Part shown: positions 51,285 to 60,604 of the stretch, one piece after another
Position numbering within the stretch: position 1 is the first letter of the stretch
Layout: each line of letters opens with the position of its first letter
Assembly: GCA_963707905.1 (NCBI GenBank)
Contig: CAVPSA010000041.1
Span: 7,209-71,208 of the forward strand
DNA: 64,000 nucleotides
Source of the DNA: DASXKD01 sp963707905
GTDB lineage: Bacteria > Actinomycetota > Actinomycetes > Streptosporangiales > Streptosporangiaceae
Reading direction: 5' to 3'
Program-made: the position numbers and the translations under genes
The notes under the pieces: generated by a model
The model's input: the letters and a program-made list of their open reading frames with translations, nothing else
Databases searched by the model: none
What the model was told of the DNA's origin: nothing

Positions 51285-52052
51285 ATGCGCGGACTGCGGG
51301 GTAAGCGAGTGCTGATCAGTGGTGGCAGCAGCGGGATCGGGCTGGCCACCGCGCAGCGGTTCCTGGAAGAGGGCGCACGGGTCTTCCTGGCCGGCCTGGA
51401 CCGGCGGGAGGTGGACAGTGCCCTGGCCGGGCTGAGATCCAGCGGCGAGGTGCACGGCCTGGCCTGCGACGTGAGCCTCGAGGGCGACGTGGCACGGATG
51501 GTGGCGGCCGCGCACCGGGCCCTCGGCGGGATCGACGTCCTGATCAACAACGCCGGCACCGCGCGGCGCGACCCGTTCCTGGCTATTGCCGCGGGTGACT
51601 GGGACCGGATCGTCGCGGTGAACCTGCGCGGCATGTTCCTGGTGGCACAGAGCGTGAGCCGCCACATGGTGGAGCGGGGCGGCGGCGGTGTGATCATCAA
51701 CATGTCATCCACAAACGGGCTGGCCGGGGAGCAGGACTACGCGCACTACAACGCCTCCAAAGGGGGCGTTCTCCTGCTCACCAAGACCATGGCGGTGGAG
51801 CTGGGCAGCCACGGCATCCGGGTGAACGCGCTGTGCCCCGGCTATATCCGCACCCCCCTGAACGAGGCCCTTTCCGCTTCGATCGGCGGGGCTGAGTTCG
51901 AAACGGCCTACGCCCGCGAGCGGATCCCGCTCGGGCGGGCCGGCCAGGCCGGGGAGGTGGCCGCCGCCTACGCGTTCCTCGCGTCCGACGACGCCTCGTT
52001 CATCCACGGCACCGCGCTGGTCATCGACGGTGGCCAGCTCGCGGTGATGTGA
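51285..52052 (+). CDS. SDR-family oxidoreductase (FabG-like)
   Basis: 255 residues, classical short-chain dehydrogenase. Cofactor motif ISGGSSGIGLA, NNAG, catalytic Ser in INMSSTNG and YNASK. C-terminal SDASFIHGTALVIDGGQ is typical. Likely reduces a 3-oxo or keto substrate with NAD(P)H. Starts 24 bases after the M23-like gene. Confidence 0.93.
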   Translation: MRGLRGKRVLISGGSSGIGLATAQRFLEEGARVFLAGLDRREVDSALAGLRSSGEVHGLACDVSLEGDVARMVAAAHRALGGIDVLINNAGTARRDPFLAIAAGDWDRIVAVNLRGMFLVAQSVSRHMVERGGGGVIINMSSTNGLAGEQDYAHYNASKGGVLLLTKTMAVELGSHGIRVNALCPGYIRTPLNEALSASIGGAEFETAYARERIPLGRAGQAGEVAAAYAFLASDDASFIHGTALVIDGGQLAVM

Positions 52053-52060
52053 GGAGGAAG

Positions 52061-52486
52061 CTAGCTGTTCCGCGGCCGGTAGATGTGCACGGCGACGCCG
52101 CATTCGAAGCTTCTGGCCTCGATGAGTTCCAGGTGCAGCGCCGCGGGCAGTTCTGCGAACAGTCCCTGCCCGCGGCCAACGGCTACCGGCTGGATGACCA
52201 GGCAGTACTCGTCGATGAGCCCGCGCGCGGCGAGGGCCGCGGCGAAGCTGGCGCCACCGTGGACGATGACGTCCGGCCCTGGTTCGTCCTTGATCGCGGC
52301 GATCTCCGCGGCCAGGTCGCCACGGGCTATCCGGGTGGTGGGCCAGGAAGCCTCGCGGAGCGTCTTGGAGAACACGATCTTGGCGATGTCGTTCATCGCC
52401 GCCGCGTACGGTTCCGTCGAGTGCGGCCAGTAGGCCGCCATCTCCAGGTAGGTCGCGCGGCCCATGAGGTGGGCTCCCGCCTTGGC
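52061..52486 (-). pseudogene. DHFR/RibD_C-like reductase lacking its N-terminus
   Basis: From about 52486 leftward the frame encodes the middle and end of a DHFR-like RibD_C protein: AHLMGRATYLEMAAYWP, then VIVHGGASFAAALAARGLID and EYCLVIQPVAVG. About 45-50 N-terminal residues with the nucleotide-binding start (usually M-x-K-L-I-x-S-x-x-x-S-L-D-G) are missing; upstream codons belong to the LuxR-type gene in antisense. The break is shared with that gene (see findings). Confidence 0.8.
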
Positions 52487-55175
52487 CACCCGGCTGGCCG
52501 AGCATCTGGCGGAGCAGGCCGCCGGGGCGGGTCTCGCGGCCCTCACGGGGCGGGCTTTGCCGGAGGAGGGCGGCGGCCCGTTGCGCCCTTTGGCTGAGGC
52601 GCTGCTGCAGCTCACCCGCGGCCGTCCCGCGCCGAGGGATGCCGATCTGGCTCCCTACGCTGCCGTGCTGTCCTCGCTGGTGCCCCACTGGCGGGCGCCC
52701 GGCTGGTCGGTCCCGGGTGAGCCGGTGGTGGTCATGGCCGAGGCGGTGCTGCGGGTACTGCGGTGGGGCACCGGTGGCGCGGGCGTGGCTCTGATCTTGG
52801 AGGATCTGCAGTGGGCCGATGACGCGACGCTGTCGGTGGCCCGGTACCTGGTTGATCATGCGGATGATGTGCCGGTGCTGCTGTGCGCCACGGTGCGGAC
52901 GGGTGACGGCCGTGACGATGTCCAGGCGCTGCTTGCGGCGGGGGGTGCTCGGGTATGCCCCATCGGCCGGCTCACCGATGAGCAGGCTCGGGTGATGGCG
53001 CTGGCATGTGCCGGGCCCGGGTCACCCCGGACGGATTCGATCGCCGCGGTGGTCCGGCACGCAGAAGGCCTGCCGTTGCTGGTGGAGGATCTGCTGGCAA
53101 CCGGGAACCTGGGCGGGTTCCCGCCCAGGTTCGCTGGGACCGTTCGCGCCCGGCTGGCCCGGCTGGATGCGCGTCACCGGGCCGTGGTGAGCGCCGCGGC
53201 CGTGCTGGGCCGCCGGTTCGACTGGCGGCTGCTGGAACGCGCCGCGGCAGTCGGCAGCGGGGATGTTGCCGAGGCGTTGCACCGGTGTGCGGCACTGCAA
53301 CTGGTGCTGGCTGACGGTGACGGGTTCGCCTTCCGGCACGCGATGACCAGGGACGTGATCCTTGCCGAGCTGCCCGTACCGCAGCGGTGCCTGCTTTCCC
53401 TGTCGGCGGCCGCGGCGCTGCTGGCTGCCGACGGCCCCGGTGACGATCAGATGCTGCGGGCCGGGCGGTTGCTGGCCGAGGGCGGCGAGCCGCTGCGGGC
53501 GGCGCGGGTCTTGCTCGACGCGGCAGAACGGGCGCTCGCGGCCGGGTCGCTGTCCTCGGCCGAGCTGCTGCTGACCGAGGCCGGCCGGGCGGCGGCAGGC
53601 AGCGAGGATCTGCAGACGGCGATCTCGGGCCGGCGCGCCCAGGTGCTGCTGCAGGCCGGCCGCCCAGCCGAGGCGGCCAGCGCGGCCTTGCGCATAGTGA
53701 CCATCACCGACGGCCAGGACGCAACGGCCGCCACTGCCATGCGCCTGCTGCTGGCCCGGGCTGCCGTGATGACTGGTGCCTGGGAAGACGCCCGAACCCA
53801 CCTTGCCGACATCCGCCGGGGCGGCCAGGTGAACCACATGACCCGTGCCGAACTCGAGGTCATCGAGGCCCAGGTGGCGCTGGGCGATGCCCGCCCCGGG
53901 TCCCGGGAGCAGGCCGAGCAACTGGCGGAAAGGGCGGTGGCCACCGCCCAGAACGTCGGCCGGCCGGACCTGGCCTGCGAAGCATTGGAGGTGGCGGGCC
54001 TGGCTGCCCGGCTGCGCGACCTGGACGCGGCGCACGCCGCTCTCACCCGCGCTCTCGGCGTTACGGCCGCGGCGGGCCTGGGGGTACATCGGCTGAGGAT
54101 TCTCAATGAGCTCGGCACCGTGGAGATGCTCCGTGATGCCCGCGGCGACCGGCTGGAGCAGGCTCACAGCGAAGCCTCCCGCGCGGGTGCGGTGGGCCTG
54201 GCCGCCGGGATCAGCATCAACATCGCGGCGCTGCTGGCGATGACCGCCCAATTCGACGAAGCCCGGGCCGTGGCGCGGGAAGCCGAGCACACCGCCGGGC
54301 GGCTCGGCCTGGTCCCGTTGCGGGCGGCCGCGCTGCTCATGCAGGGTTTCGCCATGGCCCACCAGGGCCGCTCACCGGACATGGAACGCTGCCTGGCCGC
54401 CGCCGAAGCCGCCGCCCCCGACGACCCCGACCTGGCCGCGGGCGCCTGGGGCATCGGCCGCGGCATCGGCGCCCTGCTGTCCGAAGACCGCATCACGGCG
54501 CGGCAGGCCTTTGCCCGCGCCCGCGCAAAGGCCCCCGGCCAGCACGCCCGCATCCTCAACCCCTACGAGGGACCGGAACTCCTGCTCCGGGTGCTGGCCG
54601 GCGAGGCTGGCCCGGCCGACGTTGAGGCAGCGTCCACTGGAGTCGTCAAGGCCGCCCGCTGGCCAGAGCTGTGGTTCGGCGCCGCCCGGGCGGTCGCCGC
54701 CGGCGCGTCGGGAGACGCGCCCGGCGCGGTGGCGGCGCTCACCGGTGCTCTCCGGGCCGGCGACCGTTACCCGGTTTTCTCCGCCCTGACGATGCGCCTG
54801 GCCGCGGAAGCAGCCATCAGGGACGGCTGGGGAGACCCCGCCGCGCTGCTCCGCCAGGCGGAAACCACCTTCACTCGGCTCCGGCTGGGCCGTCCCGCGG
54901 CCGCCTGCCGGGCCCTGCTCAAATCCGCGGGCCATACCGCACCGCGCAGGCGGGCAGCCGACGCCGGGCTGCCCGGCTCCCTGATCACCGCGGGAGTCAC
55001 CACCCGCGAGGCCGAGGTGCTCGACCTGCTGGCCGACCGCCTGTCCAACCGGGAAATCGCCGAACTGTTGTTCCTCTCACCGCGCACGGTAGAAAAGCAC
55101 GTCGCCGCCCTGCTCGCCAAGCTCGGCGGTGCGGACCGCAACGCTCTTACCCGGCTGGCCCGCGGCCTGCGCTGA
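52464..55175 (+). pseudogene. LuxR-family ATPase regulator lacking its N-terminus and Walker A
   Basis: 903 codons in frame from ATG 52464. Homology starts at LATRLAEHLAEQ, normally found just after the Walker A loop of large LuxR (LAL/MalT-like) regulators. Walker B (VALILEDLQWADD), the TPR-like middle and a C-terminal LuxR HTH (TTREAEVLDLLADRLSNREI, at about 840-895) are intact. About 40-50 residues including G-x-x-x-x-G-K-S/T are absent, so ATP control should be lost. A long open frame could still give an ATP-blind DNA-binding protein. Confidence 0.8.
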
Positions 55176-55266
55176 ACCCACAATGGGTAGCTTCCACCCA
55201 TGTGCCGCCGCGCCTTGTGCCAGACGATGAGGTCACGCAGTCAATCTGCCTGACAAGGGAGGGGCC

Positions 55267-55551
55267 ATGGCTATCGCCGCAGTATTCGAGTTCCCCGGCG
55301 AGCCGATCGAGAAGTACCACAAGGTGTTTGAGGCCGGGCCGGCCATCGTCGACCAGCCCAGCCGCCTCTACCACGCCTGCTACCGCACGCAGGACGGCTT
55401 CACCGTCATCGACATCTGGGCCGACGAGCAATCCTTTGCCGCCTTCGGCCAGGCCCTCGGCCCGGCGGTACAGAACGCGGGCCTGGATGCCAGGCCCGCC
55501 GTCTACCCGGTCGAGCAGGTCATGAACCAAGACGGCACCAGATCTCGCTGA
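55267..55551 (+). CDS. Small dimeric-barrel-like hypothetical protein
   Basis: 94 residues. AIAAVFEFPGEPIEKYHKVF, then YHACYRTQDGFTVIDIWADE and FAAFGQALGPAVQNAG resemble an ABM/dimeric alpha-beta barrel. GGGAGGGG stands just before the ATG. No catalytic residue can be named. It is followed by a strong hairpin. Confidence 0.75.
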   Translation: MAIAAVFEFPGEPIEKYHKVFEAGPAIVDQPSRLYHACYRTQDGFTVIDIWADEQSFAAFGQALGPAVQNAGLDARPAVYPVEQVMNQDGTRSR

Positions 55552-55566
55552 CCTGCACAAGCGCAC

Positions 55567-55600
55567 GGGGCGGGGAACGGCCGACACCGTTCCCCGCCCC
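55567..55600. terminator. Perfect 14-bp terminator hairpin
   Basis: GGGGCGGGGAACGG (55567-55580) and CCGTTCCCCGCCCC (55587-55600) pair perfectly around a 6-base loop, 15 bases after the stop at 55551 and before the end of the convergent luciferase-like fragment. The strongest terminator-like structure in the window. Confidence 0.8.
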
Positions 55601-55684
55601 GCAGCACGGCGGGTAACAGCCGCAGCCGTGGGTGTCCGTCCCGGCCGGGGCCGCAGCAGCGGGACGGAATAACCAGGGACTCCG

Positions 55685-56020
55685 TCAGGCCGGCACCAGC
55701 AGTCTCTTCACCGCCGCCGGGCCGGCGATGGCGTGGTCAAGGTCGGGTGACTGCGGGATGAGGTTGAACTCGGTGCAGCCCGCGGCGGCGTAGGGCGCGA
55801 GGAACTCGGCGACGTCGTCGGCGGTGCCGTAGGGGCAGTAGCGCTCGAAGCGCTCGAACGGGAGCTGGTAGAAGGCCTCCATCGCCGGCGCGAGGCAGGC
55901 GCGGGCGGCTTCCCTGGAGTCAGCGAGCCCGCACCACACTTGCATCGCGTGCCGGCGCGGCGGGTCGGGCCGGCCCACGCGGGCGGCCTCCGCTGCGGCC
56001 ATCTCGACGGCCGGCGGCAA
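55685..56020 (-). pseudogene. LLM flavin-dependent oxidoreductase C-terminal fragment
   Basis: About 110 codons encode the end of a luciferase-like monooxygenase: VEMAAAEAARVGRPDPPRRH, AMQVWCGLADSREAARACLA, YCPYGTADDVAEFLAPYAAA and CTEFNLIPQSPD. The full family is about 300-340 residues; F420/FMN-binding N-terminal parts are absent, and upstream of about 56020 the sequence belongs to a fragment on the other strand. Confidence 0.75.
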
Positions 56021-56179
56021 AACGCCGCGGCGAGTTCCAGTGCCGCCGCCGAGCAGGAGCCGGACCCGGAGAAGAAAAGCCGCCTCCGCAGCATCGCGGG
56101 CATGCTCGGCGGCGCGGGCTATCAAATCGCCGTTGACGTGGCCACCAAGGTAGTCGAGCACCAGATGGGGATGGGATAG
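56020..56179 (+). pseudogene. C-terminal fragment of an unidentified plus-strand gene
   Basis: The last 45 or so codons of a frame ending at TAG 56177-56179 look genuinely coding: EQEPDPEKKSRLRSIAGMLG, then GAGYQIAVDVATKVVEHQMG. A basic/acidic linker plus amphipathic helix is common at the end of small actinomycete proteins. No start or N-terminus is present; the sequence to the left belongs to the luciferase-like fragment. Origin unknown. Confidence 0.45.
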
Positions 56180-56234
56180 CTCGGCGAAGCGGTTTACCTG
56201 AATCGCCTGTCAAGGCACGCGGAGTGACGTGCAG

Positions 56235-57011
56235 CTACCCGAAGACCAGCCCGTTAGCGCAGTGAGCGATGACGAGGTTCATAACGTTGCCCCCGAGCCG
56301 GGTACTAGTCGGGCCAAAACTGATGTTGGTCCCCCCGACGTCGAATGTGATCTCAGCAGTGACCAGCGGGAACCGCAGGGCTTGACCAAGACCAAGCGCT
56401 CTCGGATAGACGTGGCCGAGCGCCGCACCGTCTGCCCACTCGCGGAACCGGATGGACAGGTCATCACCGTTGCCGTAGTGCACCCGGAGCCGGCTTCCGC
56501 TGGGCGGGCTCTCGACATCGGCAGGATCGCCACGGATGATCCAGTCGTTGTTGTCCAGGCTGGCGCGGGGCTGGCCAGAGGCGGTGGGCATGCGGAAGTT
56601 CAGCAGCAGCCGCCGCCGGTCGTCCCTCTCGAACCAGATCATGGGCGCGCCGCGAAACACGACCATGTTTGGCGTCTCGTAATAGAGGCCGCCGCCGATC
56701 ACCGCGAGGACGTCCTCGCGCATCCACTCGAATCTCCCGCGCACTTCTGGCCGGTTGGCAGAGGCAGCCTTCATCGCCCGGCAGTCTTCCACGGTCCAGG
56801 CGGCGGCTTTCGCGTGATGTTCCGCGCACAGTGCGATCATTCGGGCCGGGTCGTGGTGGTGCTCCTTCTCCCAGGGCGGGTTGAAGTGGTGGTACTGGAG
56901 ATACGGGTTGCCGCACCCACTCACCGGGCAACCAAAGCCAACCTCGCGGCGTAGCTCACGCCGCACTGCGACGGGTGGCGTGCGGGACAGGTCCTGAATG
57001 TCATCGGGCAT
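56235..57011 (-). CDS. HNH endonuclease-domain protein
   Basis: 258 residues from ATG 57011 (MPDDIQDLSRTPP). The N-terminal 80 residues hold an HNH motif: C-P-V-S-G-C, LQYHHFNPPWEKEHH and ALCAEHHAKA, with zinc and His ligands present. Residues about 95-250 form an unfamiliar beta-rich C-terminal domain (RFEWMREDVLAVIGGGLYYE, MIWFERDDRRRLLLNFRMP). It could be a defence or mobile-element nuclease. It is next to an integrase-associated island. Confidence 0.82.
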   Translation of the reverse strand: MPDDIQDLSRTPPVAVRRELRREVGFGCPVSGCGNPYLQYHHFNPPWEKEHHHDPARMIALCAEHHAKAAAWTVEDCRAMKAASANRPEVRGRFEWMREDVLAVIGGGLYYETPNMVVFRGAPMIWFERDDRRRLLLNFRMPTASGQPRASLDNNDWIIRGDPADVESPPSGSRLRVHYGNGDDLSIRFREWADGAALGHVYPRALGLGQALRFPLVTAEITFDVGGTNISFGPTSTRLGGNVMNLVIAHCANGLVFG

Positions 57012-57466
57012 GCCCCCGCAGTCTCCCACCGCGGCGGCCTGCGTCGGGTCCGCCCTACGCGGGTTCGCGCTACAGGTGCCCGCTTCCTCCGGCTGGTCCC
57101 CATAGACCGCGCGGCGGCCTACGACCAGCGCCGTCGCTTCGGCCGGTGGCAGCCGCTCACGCCAGGGCCAGCCGACGTGCGGACTGCACCGAACAGGCAG
57201 ACCGTCAGAAGGAGGTTGGCGAAAGTCATCTGATCCGTAGAGTGTTTCGCGTCTCTCCCCTACCGGCTCATATGCTCGCTGACATGCTGAAATGCTGTTC
57301 ATCCATACGCACTGGTGAGCAAACGCTGAGTGCCTTTGTGCGGCCAAAATGCGGGCCAGCGTAGCGAGATGGCTCAGCCGCGCTGGGAGGTCGATAAGCA
57401 TCAAGCACAGGTTGACACACTCCCCGCCGTGACCTCTTCCTTGTCAGGCTCGTCTACGCTCGTCTG
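57012..57466. other. Non-coding stretch within the island
   Basis: About 455 bases between two leftward genes. I see no supported gene. G+C falls from left to right. GCTCGTCT is directly repeated two bases apart near 57450. The upstream promoter of the HNH gene should be here, but no clear promoter motif is visible. Confidence 0.5.
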
Positions 57467-58129
57467 TTACGGCGTAGCTTCTTCTCCGGGGGTACTAGGT
57501 GCTGAAAAAAATGTAAAAACAGAAAATGTCAATAGCAGAGCTGACACCACGATAATACCCCAAATTAGAAGCTTCGAATCCTTAAACCTGCGTAGAAGCT
57601 CAACGAATATATAGACCTCGAATATCGGTGGCCACAGAATAGCGATTATGGCCTTGAAACTGCCTCCGAAAGATGCGAGTCTTCCTTGTACATTTGTTGC
57701 CCTATGATCCATTCTCAGCCATGCTTCGTAGATTCCGCCGCTAGGGACTAGTGCATTTCTATACCAGGCTTTAGGATCCGGGATGATTCCCGTGCAAGCT
57801 TTATCGAACGCCTTCCAGTAAGCATGTGAAGTCCAGTCCAGGCTTGCCGTAGCGGACGCCGTCGAGAAGTACAGATAACTGATGACTATCGGAATGATCG
57901 CCAGCACGAAGGTCGGTTTAGAGATTTTTGTAAAATCAAGATTAATCCCGTTTACCAGGTTCCTGTTTATCAGCTCAAAGAGCACCGCTGCCCCAAGCAT
58001 AAGCGTCGTCGATCGAGAAATTTTCCGATCTGCATCTCGCCACTTATCCAGGGCGCTTGTCCAATATGTCCCCCAGAACTGATCCGAATTCTTAGACTGC
58101 GGTGTTGTTCCGGGACTTATCTCACTCAT
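57467..58129 (-). CDS. AT-rich orphan membrane protein
   Basis: 220 residues from ATG 58129, with AGGAA upstream. A soluble N-terminus (about 1-40) is followed by four membrane helices (STTLMLGAAVLFELI; FVLAIIPIVISYLYF; AIIAILWPPIFEVYIF; LIWGIIVVSALLLTFSVFTF), with a Trp/Tyr-rich loop between helices 2 and 3. Base composition and codon use (many A/T third positions) are unlike every neighbour, so it was probably acquired from a lower-GC host. No family recognised. It lies between HNH and integrase genes in divergent orientation to the integrase. Confidence 0.8.
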   Translation of the reverse strand: MSEISPGTTPQSKNSDQFWGTYWTSALDKWRDADRKISRSTTLMLGAAVLFELINRNLVNGINLDFTKISKPTFVLAIIPIVISYLYFSTASATASLDWTSHAYWKAFDKACTGIIPDPKAWYRNALVPSGGIYEAWLRMDHRATNVQGRLASFGGSFKAIIAILWPPIFEVYIFVELLRRFKDSKLLIWGIIVVSALLLTFSVFTFFSAPSTPGEEATP

Positions 58130-58212
58130 GGGAATTCCTTGATGGATATCGGCTATGTTACAGACGACTTACTACGATATCTTGCCGCGATGGCGTGGCT
58201 GGTAGACATGAT

Positions 58213-59617
58213 GTGGGCCACTGGCTGGGGCCTCCTCATTCGGACCCGTCCTCCGGTAAGTGCCGATCTTGCACTCCGGTGCTCTGTGCCCACGGGGCGC
58301 ATTGCCCGAAGCTGCACCGGCCGGACGGGAGCTGGAACCCGCGGCACGGGTCGGCCGGCTGGGCTGCCCACATCCCCACCAGCGGTGGCACGAAGCTGGT
58401 CAAGAGATACGGGTACCCGAGCAAGGCCGCGGCCGGGGCTGATGCCCAGCACGCCAGCAAGCTGCTGGACCTGGCCGGTGCCGATGAGGCCACCCGAGCC
58501 AAGGTCGGCGACCTGATCGCTGCGGCGAGGCGGGGAGCGCCCCTGCCTTCGGCGGAAGACGTGGCGCGCCGTCTCGGCTCGGGCTCGATCCGGCCAGTAC
58601 CGGTGCCACCTTCGGCCAGGCGTGGACGGCCTGGCTGGCGGGAAAGAAGCGGCTGGGCCGGTCATCGCGGGAGCGGCTGGAGCAGATTGGCGAGCACTGG
58701 CTGCTGCCACTTCTGCCGATGTGCCGCTGGAGCGGCTGAACGGCGCGCACGTTGCCGAGGTCTTCAGCCGCATCGAGCACATCAACGCGGAGATCGCCGC
58801 CCAGCGCGGAGACAGCCGGGCATTCGTCAAGGTAGATGGCGATGTCCGCTCACGGCCCCGGCCGGTGAGCATCGCCAGCCAGCACCGCGTGTATGCGGCC
58901 CTGCGGGAGTTCTGCAACTTCGAGGTCCGCAAGACCCGGAGGCTGGCGTTCAACCCGGTTTACGCGGTCGAGCTAGAGCCGGAGGTCACGCCCGAGGCCC
59001 AGTGGTGGAGTGCAGCCCAGGCGGCCACGTTCCTTGCTGCCAGCGCTGATGACCCGCTCGGGCTGCTGTTCAGGGTCGTCTTGCTGCGCGGGGCACGGCG
59101 CGCTGAGGCGTGCGGGTTCCGCTGGTCCGGCGCAGACCTGGACGCTGGGTATCTATCCGTGGAACGGCCCATTCTCCTAGTGGGCGCTGACGTGATCGAG
59201 GGACGACCCAAGAGCCAGGCCGGTGCGCGGAAGATCTGGCTCGACGCCGAGACCGTCAGGCTGCTGCGCGAGCACCGCAGGGCGCAGCTCCGGGTACGGA
59301 TGCAGGCTGGGTCCGCGTGGCAGGACGATGACCTGGTGTTCTGCAAAGACGATGGCACGCCGTGGAAACCGGACGCCGTGTCCAGGCGGTTTAAGACGAT
59401 CGCCAGGGCCGCAGGGCTGCCAGTGATCAAGCTGCACGAGGGCAGGCACTCAGCGGCCAGCCTCGCGCGGGACGCGGCAGTAGACCCGGAGATCCGGCGC
59501 AAGACCCTCGGCCACGCTGACCAGGCGATGACGAGCCACTACACCCACATCGAGGCACAGGCCCACCGCGCTGCCGCAGAGGCGGTCGCTGCCCTGGTGG
59601 AAGGAGCCGGATCGTGA
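58213..59617 (+). pseudogene. Tyrosine recombinase (integrase) with two N-terminal frameshifts
   Basis: A phage-type integrase in three frames. First: C-x-x-C-rich arm-binding start (GKCRSCTPVLC, HCPKLHRPDGSWNPRHG, KRYGYPSKAAAGADAQHASK). Near 58590 it changes frame to TGATFGQAWTAWLAGKKRL...LEQIGEHWLLPLL, and near 58710 again to DVPLERLNGAHVAEVFSRIE. The catalytic domain is intact: R in GARRAEACGFRW, K in KSQAGARKIWL, HEGRHS, LGHADQ and Y in SHYTH. Each change equals loss of one base. It ends 105 bases from the tRNA-Sec 3' end, the usual place for an integrase next to its attachment site. Confidence 0.82.
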
Positions 59618-59619
59618 AC

Positions 59620-59640
59620 GGATGTTCTAGGGATGTTCTA
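59620..59640 (+). repeat. GGATGTTCTA direct repeat between integrase and tRNA
   Basis: GGATGTTCTA occurs at 59620-59629 and 59631-59640, an 11-base period, just after the integrase stop. It may be a pair of integrase arm-binding sites, or chance. Confidence 0.4.
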
Positions 59641-59721
59641 ATCGGCACCGCCCGAGGGCTGCTCCAGGGCCTCCGCAGCAGCCTGCCAGGCCGCATCTCC
59701 AGCGATGTCTGCCCAGGTCAG

Positions 59722-59814
59722 CGGAGGCGGACGGGAATCGAACCCGCCGGCGACGCGACGCGCCGCCCACCGGTTTTGAAGACCGGGGGGGCCACCAGGC
59801 ACCCGGACGCCTCC
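59722..59814 (-). tRNA. selC: tRNA-Sec (anticodon TCA)
   Basis: A 93-base tRNA on the minus strand. Acceptor arms GGAGGCG and CGCCTCC pair; anticodon stem CCGGT/ACCGG encloses loop CTTCAAA with anticodon TCA, reading UGA; the long variable arm (GGCGGCG-cgtcg-CGTCGCC) and T-arm GGGTTCGATTCCC are clear. The length and long extra arm are those of selenocysteine tRNA. CCA is not encoded. Its presence implies a selenoprotein-making host; SelA/SelB genes are not in the window. Its 3' end faces the integrase. Confidence 0.92.
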
Positions 59815-59897
59815 GGGGCCGACGTTACCTGCGCCCGGGCACCGGCCGCCATCCAGAACCGCAGGCGCCCGCGATGAGCCGTGGGTGCCGTCGCGGG

Positions 59898-60419
59898 TCA
59901 GCCGGTGCGGGTGACGTCGGCTGCGACGATCTTGCCGCCGCGGACTGTGTCGGTCCCGGTGTAGCTCTGGGCCGCGCCGGTGCAATCGTTGACTACCGCC
60001 AGGCTGAAACTGACCTGGTGACCGGACTGGCTCAGCTTGGTGGGCTGCTCATTGCCCGTGCAGGAGTACCCGGCCACGAACTGCTGGTAGGTCTGACCGG
60101 TCACCAGGCCCGAGCTGATCAGCGCCCATGCCCTGGCGTACCTGTGGGAGTCGATGTCCCGGTAGTAGGCGCTGACCACGGCCCAGGGATCGGTGCGGTG
60201 TCGCCTCGGCCGGGCTGCGTGACGAGGGGCAGGGGTTGCCCGTGGTGTGCCGCTGGCCGTACTGGTGCTGGCTGTGGGTGAGGCCGCCGGCCTAAGGGTC
60301 GCGATCTCAGCCGGTGGCGACGCCGGCGCAGCCGGGGCCGCATGGGCGACGAGCAGCCCAGCCGCGCCAAGGATGGCCGGCACGATGACCACCGCCAGGG
60401 GCCAGAGCAGTCTTTTCAT
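59898..60419 (-). CDS. Small secreted/anchored hypothetical protein
   Basis: 173 residues from ATG 60419. N-terminal signal/anchor (RLLWPLAVVIVPAILGAAGLLV), a Pro/Ser/Thr/Ala linker (about 35-75), then a C-terminal domain (DPWAVVSAYYRDIDSHRYA ... GYSCTGNEQPTKLSQSGHQV) of the SnoaL/NTF2-like or DUF4878 style common in actinobacterial envelope proteins. Two cysteines may form a disulfide. Function unknown. Confidence 0.75.
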   Translation of the reverse strand: MKRLLWPLAVVIVPAILGAAGLLVAHAAPAAPASPPAEIATLRPAASPTASTSTASGTPRATPAPRHAARPRRHRTDPWAVVSAYYRDIDSHRYARAWALISSGLVTGQTYQQFVAGYSCTGNEQPTKLSQSGHQVSFSLAVVNDCTGAAQSYTGTDTVRGGKIVAADVTRTG

Positions 60420-60604
60420 GTCACTCGCTCGGTGGCTCTGCCAGGGCTGGCTGCCCGCAGGGCCATTGGGAGTTGTACCCCAAAGCAACTGCCCCGCCCC
60501 AGGATGCCTGGCGGAGCGCGGCCAATACTTTCTTCGCGGCACACCACGGCGGCAGCACAACCCCGAAGATCTGGGTGTATGGCAACCGGGCCCGGTGTGG
60601 CCGG

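Noticed and set aside
57440..57470. GCTCGTCT direct repeat as an attachment site
   Set aside because: Only 8 bases and no similarity to the tRNA-Sec 3' end.
57330..57614. Plus-strand small gene across the AT-rich boundary
   Set aside because: Overlaps the better supported membrane protein in antisense, with no ribosome site or hydrophobic pattern.
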